Below, in pieces: positions 1-5,176 of a DNA stretch of 12,692 bases; position 1 is the stretch's first letter; each line of letters begins with the position of its first letter. Both the position numbers and the translations under genes were made by a program. This DNA is from Nitrospira bacterium HGW-Nitrospira-1 (GTDB taxonomy: Bacteria > Nitrospirota > Thermodesulfovibrionia > Thermodesulfovibrionales > UBA6898), in NCBI GenBank assembly GCA_002839535.1, contig PGYF01000084.1:1-12692 (forward strand). The letters are read 5' to 3'. The notes below the pieces were generated by a model. It searched no databases and was not told the origin of the DNA. It saw only the letters and a program-made list of their open reading frames with translations.

Positions 1-14
1 GAGCCTTCGCTCTC

Positions 15-136
15 GCCCGACTGGTTGAGCCGCCGCTGGCGGCTATCCAACCAGTCATTCGAGACCGATAGGTTCCTCGCCTTATGGAACTAAAGTTCCG
101 ACGGCTCGTTACCTACGGCTCAACTCCGCGTTGGGC
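15..136. repeat. Probable long integron attC recombination site
   Basis: The 3' half looks like a standard attC end. An L'-type arm CGGCTCAAC (116-124) is followed by a 5-nt spacer and an R' box GTTGGGC (130-136) that fits GTTRRRY exactly. The 5' half has GTTGAGCCG (24-32), perfectly complementary to the L' arm, preceded by GCCCGAC (15-21), which pairs with R' apart from one G-T position. Between them is a long variable segment with its own hairpins: GCCGCC/GGCGGC (29-43) and GGAACT/AGTTCC (87-100). A competing stem GACTGGTTG/CAACCAGTC (19-27/48-56) also exists. Weak points are the short 2-nt spacer on the 5' side and the missing extrahelical base in the L arm. The presence of a clear attC at 795-852 makes this reading more likely. 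Confidence 0.5.
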
Positions 137-164
137 GTATAGACAACCAAGAAAAAGATAAAAA

Positions 165-175
165 AAGGAGGTGAT
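165..175 (+). promoter_or_regulatory. Extended Shine-Dalgarno of the cassette lipoprotein
   Basis: AAGGAGGTGAT is an 11-nt perfect complement of the usual 16S rRNA 3' end (ATCACCTCCTT), placed 5 nt before the ATG at 181. Such a long match is unusual and suggests strong translation initiation. This fits a gene cassette that must carry its own translation signal. No clear -35/-10 pair is visible between the R' box at 136 and this site, so transcription may come from upstream. Confidence 0.85.
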
Positions 176-180
176 GAACA

Positions 181-612
181 ATGAGATCGGCAAAAATATT
201 ACTAACATTGATAGTTGTAATCAGTCTTATAGCGTTGGCTAGCTGCGGGAAAAAGGCTGAAGAAAAGGCATCAGCCAAAGTGGAAAAAACTGAAGAAACA
301 GTTACTCAAAAGACACAGGAAGAAACAAAACCGACAAAGGCATTAACTGATGACGAGTTCGTGGAATACTGGGCACAAACAGGATATCTTGCGGAAAAAT
401 ATCAGCAGAACCCAGTAAAAATGATTGAAGAGAATGAGAAGCTGTCCAAAAAACTGGGAATGCCAATTGAAGAATGGATAGACAGTTTTTACGCGTGGCA
501 GATTGAATGGGCGAAAAAAGCTTTGTCAAATCCCGAAAAGTATAGTCAGGAATGGGAGGAATTACAAGAGAAAATGAATAAGCGACTGGAAGAATTGAAA
601 AAAGGAAAATGA
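181..612 (+). CDS. Small lipoprotein of unknown function (cassette gene)
   Basis: A 143-residue protein with a lipoprotein signal: positively charged start (MRSAKI), hydrophobic core at residues 6-20, and lipobox LASC ending at Cys22. The mature protein should therefore be lipid-anchored to the outside of the cytoplasmic membrane or to the outer membrane. After the anchor cysteine comes a lysine/glutamate/threonine-rich, probably unstructured linker (about residues 24-54). A helical, strongly charged domain follows (about 56-143) with an aromatic-rich middle (EYWAQTGYLAEKY, FYAWQIEW) and a Glu/Lys-rich tail. I recognise no family. The start is fixed by the 11-nt Shine-Dalgarno. The gene lies alone between two attC-like sites, so it reads as the single gene of an integron cassette of about 716 bp (roughly 131-846). 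Small secreted or lipid-anchored proteins are common cassette cargo. Confidence 0.82.
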   Translation: MRSAKILLTLIVVISLIALASCGKKAEEKASAKVEKTEETVTQKTQEETKPTKALTDDEFVEYWAQTGYLAEKYQQNPVKMIEENEKLSKKLGMPIEEWIDSFYAWQIEWAKKALSNPEKYSQEWEELQEKMNKRLEELKKGK

Positions 613-794
613 TAAGGAAATGATAAGGAATGGATGAAAGGGAAGGGTGACACAACCCTTTAGAATAGGAGAAAGGGGATGCAACCCTTTTCTCGGGGAA
701 GAAGGAGACAGTTTACGTAAGTCTTTTAATGCCAAGCAATAATAGATAAAATACATAGGGAAATAGGGGAAATAGGGGGCAGTTACCATTAAAC
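613..794. other. Non-coding 3' part of cassette 1 with small hairpins
   Basis: There is no credible gene between the lipoprotein stop and the attC. The stretch holds a short tandem GATAAGGAA(A)T repeat at 611-629 and two look-alike hairpins. The first is AAGGGT-gacaca-ACCCTT (643-660); the second, about 672-692, has AAAGGGG facing ACCCTTT. Neither is followed by a T-run, so they are not classic terminators. Near 756-779 three G-runs occur in the repeating context AAATAGGGG (761-769 and 770-778). Confidence 0.55.
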
Positions 795-852
795 GCCTAA
801 CCAATCGTTGCAGCGGACGGCGTTCCGCCGCCACTGAACTCAATCGTTGGCC
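795..852. repeat. Integron attC site (58 bp)
   Basis: All attC parts are visible. R'' is GCCTAAC (795-801), fitting RYYYAAC. A 5-nt spacer leads to the L'' arm GTTGCAG (807-813). A central stem CGGCG-ttc-CGCCG lies near 819-831. The L' arm CTGAAC (834-839) pairs with L'' but leaves one unpaired G, which is the extrahelical base typical of attC sites. A 6-nt spacer precedes R' GTTGGCC (846-852), which keeps the essential GTT. Strand exchange by an integron integrase is known to occur just after the G of GTT, so the preceding cassette ends at 846 and the next begins at 847. No integrase gene is in the window. Confidence 0.85.
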
Positions 853-879
853 GCTACCTTGCAAATTAAGGAAATAGAA

Positions 880-1101
880 ATGAGTGATGTTCTGCTTGTA
901 AATATTACATGGAACCCGACAGGCTGGAGAAACACATATATTAATCCACGAGCAGGGCATGAATACGCCAGACAAAATGCTGGACACGAATCACTCAATT
1001 TCAAATTTGATAAACGAGATATTGACACAGAAAAATCTATACACGGTTTCGTTCAATGGACAAATCCCCTTGCTTTGGGGACGTTGTTTCTAATAGTGTA
1101 A
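880..1101 (+). pseudogene. Truncated hypothetical cassette protein
   Basis: An ORF starts 27 bp after the attC R' box. The chosen ATG (880) has AAGGA (868-872) 7 nt upstream; an in-frame TTG at 847 lies inside the recombination site and is unlikely. The first 64 or so residues (MSDVLLVNITWNPTGWRN...) look like a genuine domain rich in W, N and aromatic residues. I associate this beginning with small hypothetical proteins seen in integron cassettes, but I cannot name a function. From about 1066-1077 the frame runs into a transposon-derived element and ends in a foreign tail (LALGTLFLIV) with a stop at 1099-1101. No continuation is found beyond the element, and no downstream attC remains. The 3' part of the cassette has therefore been lost. 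Confidence 0.7.
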
Positions 1102-1222
1102 TTACTTGATAAGCAAGGGGTCTTTGGATAAGATTACTCATGCCACGACAAGCACGCTTGGATATTCAGGGAGAAGCGTAGTGCTAATGTTAATGTAAAG
1201 CATAATTAGAAACAACGTCCCC
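1077..1222. mobile_element. MITE-like derivative of a Y1 (RAYT/IS200-like) transposase element
   Basis: The two ends are perfect 18-bp inverted repeats: GGGGACGTTGTTTCTAAT at 1077-1094 and its complement at 1205-1222. A second inverted pair, CCCCTTGCTT (1066-1075) and AAGCAAGGGG (1111-1120), makes a 10-bp subterminal palindrome at the left side, so the true left edge may be near 1066. Inside, starting at 1140, are the first codons of a REP-associated tyrosine (Y1) transposase followed by a stop, with the rest of the gene deleted. This is a non-autonomous, about 146-bp element that would need a transposase in trans. It sits in the cassette ORF and directly abuts the 3' end of the MFS gene. Confidence 0.8.
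1140..1181 (+). pseudogene. Remnant of Y1 transposase N-terminus
   Basis: The reading frame ATG...TAG encodes MPRQARLDIQGEA. The opening MPRQARLD is the characteristic beginning of Transposase_17 / IS200-like RAYT proteins. In such proteins the sequence continues toward an H-x-H metal site (HHIMVRG-like) and a catalytic tyrosine, and all of that is absent here. The junction after Gly-Glu joins directly to the 3' end region of the element, as expected for an internal deletion. Confidence 0.75.
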
Positions 1223-1251
1223 CAGGGTTTGCTTTGTTCATTCGTCAACCC

Positions 1252-2499
1252 TTACTCCTTAATCTCTTCGAGGTAGTGATGTGGCGGCTTAACGAAAATC
1301 GCCATAATCGCTGCCAGGATCAATAACGTCGAAGCGCCGTAATACGCCAGGGCAAAGGTCTGGTATATATCGTAAAGTTTGCCGGCTAAAAGCGCCAGCA
1401 TAAACCCGCCAACACCCCAGGCGGTAAATACCAGCCCGTAGTTTGTCCCGAAGTTTTTTAAACCATAAAAGTCTTTAGTAATAGACGGAAAGAGCGAGAG
1501 ATTTGCCCCGTAGTTCCCCCCGATAAGGGCTGAGATTATCGCCAGAACCGAAACACTTGCCAGGAGACTGCCGCCACTTGCTTGTGAAAGCAAGAAGACC
1601 AAAACAGCCTGAAACACAAAGCAGATAAACATGGTGGCCTTGCGTCCGATTTTGTCGCTTAACATTCCGGCTATTATGCGGCCCGCCCCATTGCCGAGGG
1701 CCAGCACTGCCACGAGAATAAAACCCAGGTTAATATCTGCCTGCTGCTTGGCGATCATGGCCAGCTTGGCAATGATCATAAGCCCGGCGCCGGCGCCGCA
1801 GGCGTACATAAACCAGATCATATAGAACTGTGCTGTGCCAAGCATCTCTTTCGGAGTATAATCTTCTCTTTTCCCAACAACTGTCTTTGCCTGATCGGCT
1901 CCAGCGGGCACATAGCCTTTTGGAGGCGCCTTCAAAACTTGAGCAAGTCCAACCACGACGATCAGAAAGGCAATGCCCCATACCATGACCGTATGGTTAA
2001 TACCGTAAGCGTCTATCAGCCACGTTGTCATAGGGGCGGCATAAACAGAGGCCAGGCCAAAGCCGGAAACCACTATTCCCGCAATAAGTCCTGTCTTAGC
2101 TGCCGGAAACCACTTTACTGACGGTGGGGTTGCTGAGGCATAGCCAAAGCCTATCCCCGCGCCGGCAAGCAAGCCAAAACCAACTATGTAGCCCAAAGGC
2201 GAGGTGGTCATGCTGGCCATTATAAACCCGGCGCCAACCAAAAGGCCGCCTAAACTGGCCACGATACGGGGGCCGATCTTATCTTGAAGCCAGCCCGCCG
2301 GAACCATCACTATCGAGAATACCAAGCAGGCAATCGCATACGGCCACGATTTGTCTGCTTCGCTCCAATTCCAATCCTGGGGCACACCCTTGCTGATGAC
2401 GCTCCAGGTATACAGGATACCAAGGGCAAGGTTAATGCCCATGGCGGCAAATGTAACCCGCCATCCATGATTTTCAACTGCTGTAGCGCTTGTGTTCAT
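1252..2499 (-). CDS. MFS transporter, OFA (oxalate/formate antiporter-like) family
   Basis: A 415-residue integral membrane protein with about 12 predicted helices: six before a cytoplasmic loop (about 190-222) and six after. MFS signature loops are GWLQDKIGPR (69-78) between TM2 and TM3 and SDKIGRK (281-287) between TM8 and TM9. Start-region wording (GILYTWSVI) and the TM8 motif GNGAGR match the OFA family, whose best-known member OxlT exchanges oxalate for formate. Arg274 sits where OxlT has its substrate-binding arginine of TM8. The TM11 position that is lysine in OxlT appears to be Trp361 here (TAWGVGG). Oxalate is therefore not a safe substrate guess; another small monocarboxylate is as likely. 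The ATG at 2499 has AAAGGAGG a few bases upstream on the minus strand. The gene stands alone and ends 29 bp from the MITE-like element. Confidence 0.85.
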   Translation of the reverse strand: MNTSATAVENHGWRVTFAAMGINLALGILYTWSVISKGVPQDWNWSEADKSWPYAIACLVFSIVMVPAGWLQDKIGPRIVASLGGLLVGAGFIMASMTTSPLGYIVGFGLLAGAGIGFGYASATPPSVKWFPAAKTGLIAGIVVSGFGLASVYAAPMTTWLIDAYGINHTVMVWGIAFLIVVVGLAQVLKAPPKGYVPAGADQAKTVVGKREDYTPKEMLGTAQFYMIWFMYACGAGAGLMIIAKLAMIAKQQADINLGFILVAVLALGNGAGRIIAGMLSDKIGRKATMFICFVFQAVLVFLLSQASGGSLLASVSVLAIISALIGGNYGANLSLFPSITKDFYGLKNFGTNYGLVFTAWGVGGFMLALLAGKLYDIYQTFALAYYGASTLLILAAIMAIFVKPPHHYLEEIKE

Positions 2500-2529
2500 A
2501 AACTCCTCCTTTTCTAAACTTACTTTCAG

Positions 2530-2543
2530 CCGGCTTTAGCCGG
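2530..2543. repeat. Short palindrome upstream of the MFS gene
   Basis: CCGGCT-tt-AGCCGG is a perfect 6-bp stem in the 72-bp gap between the GNAT relic and the MFS start. No T-run follows in either direction, so a terminator role is not supported. It could be an operator, a 5'-leader hairpin of the MFS transcript, or a dispersed repeat. Confidence 0.4.
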
Positions 2544-2571
2544 ACTACAACCCGCATGCTCTGCAATTATT

Positions 2572-3003
2572 TCACGCTAAGATCCTTTCGACATTGACTA
2601 CCCCCTCCTCAAAATCCCTTTCTATTGTAAATCCCTGCCTTTCAAACATCTTGATCATGGCATAATTATGCGGCATAACTACGGCGTTTATCTCCTTCAA
2701 TCCCCTTTTTTAGCGATAATATTAATCGCATAGTCAAGCAGCTCTGTGCCCGGTCCTTTCCTCTGCCAGAGGTCACCCACAACAACCGAACCGCATATTC
2801 TCCCTTCTCTACATTGGCATCGCAGACAAGCCTGCCCACCCCGATCAATCTTTTTCTACCCTCCTCTTCTATCTCACCCACAATGGCAATCTCTCTATAA
2901 TAATCTATTGTGACAATAACTTATCAGGCGTTCATGAGTCATGCTCTTTATCAATTCAAAGAACCGGTTCATGATCGTCTCTTCAGAGAATGTCGAGGTT
3001 CAG
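2572..3003 (-). pseudogene. Decayed GNAT acetyltransferase domain (three frameshifts)
   Basis: Read on the minus strand and stitched across frames, this stretch gives a recognisable GNAT N-acetyltransferase domain. It begins TFSEETIMNRFFELIKSM, continues RLIGVGRLVCDAN and VVGDLWQRKGPGTELLDYA, and ends INAVVMPHNYAMIKMFERQ-GF and NVERILA-stop at 2572. The acetyl-CoA pyrophosphate-loop region (Q/R-x-x-G-x-G/A) is seen as QRKGPG. This wording is typical of the GNAT domain attached to ADP-forming acyl-CoA synthetases and protein acetyltransferases of the Pat type, although no ligase part is present. Frame changes occur near 2905-2912, 2783-2793 and 2701-2711, the last at an A6G4 run. A 71-residue ORF at 2666-2881 is only the middle piece. 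The gene is dead, or the sequence has several indel errors. Confidence 0.75.
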
Positions 3004-3047
3004 CTTTATTGATAGTGTAACATCAATTCTGTAAATTCAAATTAGGG

Positions 3048-3112
3048 TATAATTCTCAAGGGTCAAAACAATCTCTTAAAGAGAAAGGAGAACTATACCC
3101 ATGAAGAATTAG
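3048..3112 (+). other. Orphan gene start: -10 box, RBS and three codons
   Basis: TATAAT (3048-3053), AAAGGAG (3084-3090) and ATG-AAG-AAT-TAG (3101-3112) line up like the 5' end of a normal gene, but the frame stops after three codons. At exactly the stop the sequence becomes GGGACGTTG (3112-3120). This resembles the first 9 bases of the MITE-like terminus at 1078-1086. I read it as a gene decapitated by a mobile-element junction, leaving only leader and start. A tiny leader peptide is possible but not supported. Confidence 0.4.
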
Positions 3113-3145
3113 GGACGTTGATACCGAACGAGCAATTAACCCCCG

Positions 3146-3188
3146 TTGCCTCACATAGAAATCGATCGGTGGTTTTTTGATGAGGCAA
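3146..3188. repeat. Inverted repeat TTGCCTCA / TGAGGCAA
   Basis: TTGCCTCA (3146-3153) and TGAGGCAA (3181-3188) are perfect 8-bp inverted repeats separated by 27 nt, just upstream of the toxin-antitoxin promoter. The word GTTGCCTCA also occurs twice at the far end of the window (12599 and 12636). It is probably the edge of a small element; a regulatory stem is also possible. Confidence 0.4.
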
Positions 3189-3197
3189 TTCGAGTTG

Positions 3198-3226
3198 TTG
3201 ACATAGCCTTTTGTTGCACGTATACT
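3198..3226 (+). promoter_or_regulatory. Sigma-70 promoter of the toxin-antitoxin operon
   Basis: A consensus -35 box TTGACA (3198-3203) is separated by exactly 17 nt from TATACT (3221-3226), one base off the consensus -10. The expected transcription start is about 3232-3234, giving a leader of about 18-20 nt that contains the AAAGGAGG site before the antitoxin start. Confidence 0.85.
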
Positions 3227-3232
3227 ATACGT
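3218..3232. promoter_or_regulatory. Probable autoregulatory operator over the -10 box
   Basis: ACGTATA-C-TATACGT is a perfect 15-bp palindrome that covers the whole -10 hexamer and reaches the likely transcription start. Antitoxins with ribbon-helix-helix folds typically bind such palindromes as dimers and repress their own operon. Placement here fits that role for the protein encoded at 3252. Confidence 0.7.
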
Positions 3233-3251
3233 ATAAGAAAGGAGGATGTCG

Positions 3252-3482
3252 ATGCAAAAAAAATTGACCATAACCATAGATGAGGAAGTTTATGAAGGTC
3301 TTCATAAGACCATCGCCACCCGCAAAATCAGCAAATTTATTGAGGGATTGGTTCGCCCGCATGTAGTTCGCCCAAACATGGAATTAGCATATTCCCAAAT
3401 GTCAAAAGACAAAAAACGAGAAGCGGGAGCCTTGGATTGGGCAGAGATAAGCTTTAAGGATATAGCAAATGAAAAGAGGTGA
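3252..3482 (+). CDS. Ribbon-helix-helix antitoxin of MazF-type toxin
   Basis: A 76-residue antitoxin. Residues 3-9 (KKLTITID) form the beta-strand of a ribbon-helix-helix DNA-binding domain, followed by helices through IEGLVRPHV. The acidic/charged C-terminal half (about 45-76, with ALDWAEISFKDIANEKR) is the usual flexible toxin-wrapping tail. I chose the ATG at 3252 rather than 3246, because GGAGG (3241-3245) touches the first ATG but lies 6 nt from the second. The gene overlaps the toxin start by 14 bp, the classic antitoxin-first arrangement that ties toxin translation to antitoxin translation. It should neutralise the toxin by direct binding and repress the promoter through the palindrome at 3218-3232. 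Its family is the RHH-type partner often paired with MazF, not the AbrB-fold MazE of E. coli. Confidence 0.85.
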   Translation: MQKKLTITIDEEVYEGLHKTIATRKISKFIEGLVRPHVVRPNMELAYSQMSKDKKREAGALDWAEISFKDIANEKR

Positions 3483-3792
3483 GGTCTGGTGGGTTAATTT
3501 CGATCCTTCTGTAGGCGGAGAGATCAGGAAAAAACGTCCCGCGGTGATCGTTAGTAACAATGCATCAAACAAGTTCCTCAATCGAGTTCAAGTTGTTCCT
3601 CTAACCAGCAAGACAGATCGTCTTTATCCAAGTGAGGCACTGGTTTTATTGGACGGTAAAGAGAGCAAGGTGATGGCCGATCAGTTGGCAACTGTAAGCA
3701 AATTGCGACTGTATAAACGTGCGGGTCTTATTTCAGAAGAAGATATGCTCAGGACAAACGAGGCGATCAAAACCCAACTTGATATCTACTGA
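3469..3792 (+). CDS. mazF: MazF/PemK-family endoribonuclease toxin
   Basis: A 107-residue, full-length toxin of the PemK/MazF SH3-like barrel fold. Members cut single-stranded mRNA at short sequence-specific sites and arrest growth. Conserved stretches are present in order: GEVWWVNFDPSVGGEIRKKR (residues 4-23), containing the Gly-Glu-Ile-Arg-Lys and Arg-Pro region, RPAVIVSN (23-30), the core strand VQVVPLTSK (40-48) with the conserved Thr-Ser, and VMADQLATVSK (67-77). Nothing is missing, so the toxin should be active. It overlaps the antitoxin by 14 bp in a different frame. The next gene is convergent and ends only 29 bp downstream, with no clear terminator between them. The surrounding scraps of elements suggest the module arrived in a mobile neighbourhood. 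The cleavage site cannot be predicted from sequence alone. Confidence 0.92.
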   Translation: MKRGEVWWVNFDPSVGGEIRKKRPAVIVSNNASNKFLNRVQVVPLTSKTDRLYPSEALVLLDGKESKVMADQLATVSKLRLYKRAGLISEEDMLRTNEAIKTQLDIY

Positions 3793-3821
3793 CTGCCGTT
3801 TTTTAGGATAAATAATCCGTA

Positions 3822-4985
3822 TTAGAGCCTTCTCCTGAATAGCGAGTAGAAATGCTCTTTGAGCTTGTCAATCAGGGGCCTCTGCATCCAGTCTGTCAGG
3901 GTGATTTCTTCAGATTTTTTCAGGTCTTTATCAAAGATAGCAGCCATCTGTTTGCCGAACTCTTTGTCAATGATCCCGACATTGCCTTCGTCATTTCGCC
4001 TCAGGGACTGGAAGTCAAGGTTGGCTGAACCGATTATGCTCCAGACTTCATCAAATACAGAAGTCTTTGCATGGAGTATTTCACCCTGGTAATTATATAT
4101 CCTGGCGCCTGCCCTGAGCAGTTTCGTGAAAAAAGCCCTGCCTGCATAGTGCGCGGAAGAGATATCCGATCTCCCGGGCAAAAGCAATTTTACCTCTACC
4201 CCGCGGCGGACCGCATTTCCGAGTATCTGGAGCATTCTTCTGCTTGGTGTAAAGTATGCTGTTGTCAGATATATGCTTTTGCGGGCGTTGTTGATGCTGT
4301 AATAGATGAGCTTTCTCATCTGGCGTCTGCCCCGGGCAGAGCTTGCAAATATCGGCAGGACCGGGAGGCCGTCCTTTAACGGCTTGATGGTTTTTTCAAA
4401 CACAATGGAAGCGCCTTTCCAGATGACCCAGCTTTTCGTGAATTCATCCAGGAGTTTTTTTGCTATGGGGCCTTCCAGAAATATGCCGGTGTCTCTCCAG
4501 CCCTTTTTTTTCTTGAGACGGTGATACCCCCTGTACTCATCCGCGATATTCAGCCCGCCGGTAAAGGCGAGTTTGCCGTCAATAATAATCAGCTTTCTGT
4601 GGTCCCGGTGAACATAATGCAGCGGAGACGTCCATTTAAAAGGACGGGACGCCCTTATCTGAATACCTGCATCCCTGAGGTTATTCCAGAATTTCATTGG
4701 TGTAAAAAGTGAACCAAAGTGGTCGTAAAGAATATAAACCTTAACGCCTTCGAGGGCCTTCTGCTTTAGTATCTCCGCCAGTTCCCTGCCTGTTTCATCG
4801 TCCCTGAAAATATAGAATGCAAGGCAGATCAGTTCGTTTGCCTTCTTTATTGAGTCGAATATGATCTGAAACGATTCATGTCCCTTCCAAAGGAGGGTTG
4901 CTTTATTGTTATCGGTAAAATGAGAGCCATAGAGCCTTTGTATATTTTTTCTTGAAAAATAAGGGTTGTCTTCAAATGTCTGCAT
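3822..4985 (-). CDS. Phospholipase D-superfamily protein, cardiolipin synthase-like
   Basis: A 387-residue protein with two HKD motifs of the PLD superfamily. The first is HRKLIIID (H129, K131, D136), followed by the GG-N signature (FTGGLNIADEY). The second is HAKTSVFD (H305, K307, D312), followed by GSANLDFQSLRRNDE. Both catalytic halves are intact. In bacterial cardiolipin synthases the two histidines catalyse phosphatidyl transfer between phospholipids at the membrane. This protein lacks the two N-terminal transmembrane helices of ClsA-type enzymes. It resembles ClsB-type proteins in length and layout, so it would bind the membrane peripherally. Assignment as a synthase rather than another PLD enzyme is inference. 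No strong Shine-Dalgarno precedes the ATG at 4985; a TTGACA lies on the minus strand at 5026-5021 but with a poor -10. The gene is divergent from pepA. Confidence 0.85.
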   Translation of the reverse strand: MQTFEDNPYFSRKNIQRLYGSHFTDNNKATLLWKGHESFQIIFDSIKKANELICLAFYIFRDDETGRELAEILKQKALEGVKVYILYDHFGSLFTPMKFWNNLRDAGIQIRASRPFKWTSPLHYVHRDHRKLIIIDGKLAFTGGLNIADEYRGYHRLKKKKGWRDTGIFLEGPIAKKLLDEFTKSWVIWKGASIVFEKTIKPLKDGLPVLPIFASSARGRRQMRKLIYYSINNARKSIYLTTAYFTPSRRMLQILGNAVRRGVEVKLLLPGRSDISSAHYAGRAFFTKLLRAGARIYNYQGEILHAKTSVFDEVWSIIGSANLDFQSLRRNDEGNVGIIDKEFGKQMAAIFDKDLKKSEEITLTDWMQRPLIDKLKEHFYSLFRRRL

Positions 4986-5105
4986 GTATATACATCATTA
5001 GCCGAAACAGCATTATCTGTCAATCCCGATGTTGCTTCTTTTCAGATAATTATGGCTTCTGATAATAGCTATTTCCGGTGAAAATAAGCTAAAATAAGTG
5101 AAGAA

Positions 5106-5126
5106 CCCTGTGCCAAGAGCACAGGG
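5106..5126. repeat. Hairpin in the PLD/pepA divergent gap
   Basis: CCCTGTGC-caaga-GCACAGGG is a perfect 8-bp stem with a 5-nt loop, 50 bp before the pepA start. It is followed by ATAAATTGC, not by a T-run. It may sit in the pepA leader or act as a binding site. The rest of 4986-5176 shows no gene. Confidence 0.5.
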
Positions 5127-5176
5127 ATAAATTGCTTATTCATTAAGTAGAAATTACGTTGTCTTACAAGAAATCA

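Noticed and set aside
302..987. Minus-strand ORFs of 117 and 141 residues over the lipoprotein and cassette tail
   Set aside because: They are antisense shadows of the lipoprotein and attC, without start signals or domain-like composition.
1224..1252. AGGGTT...AACCCT as a terminator for the MFS gene
   Set aside because: Only a 6-bp stem with a 17-nt loop and no T-run on the minus strand.
2530..2543. Rho-independent terminator for the GNAT relic
   Set aside because: Perfect short stem but no following T-run in either direction.
3252..3792. Toxin-antitoxin pair as a novel defence system
   Set aside because: Both proteins have clear known families (RHH antitoxin, MazF/PemK toxin) in the standard overlapping order.
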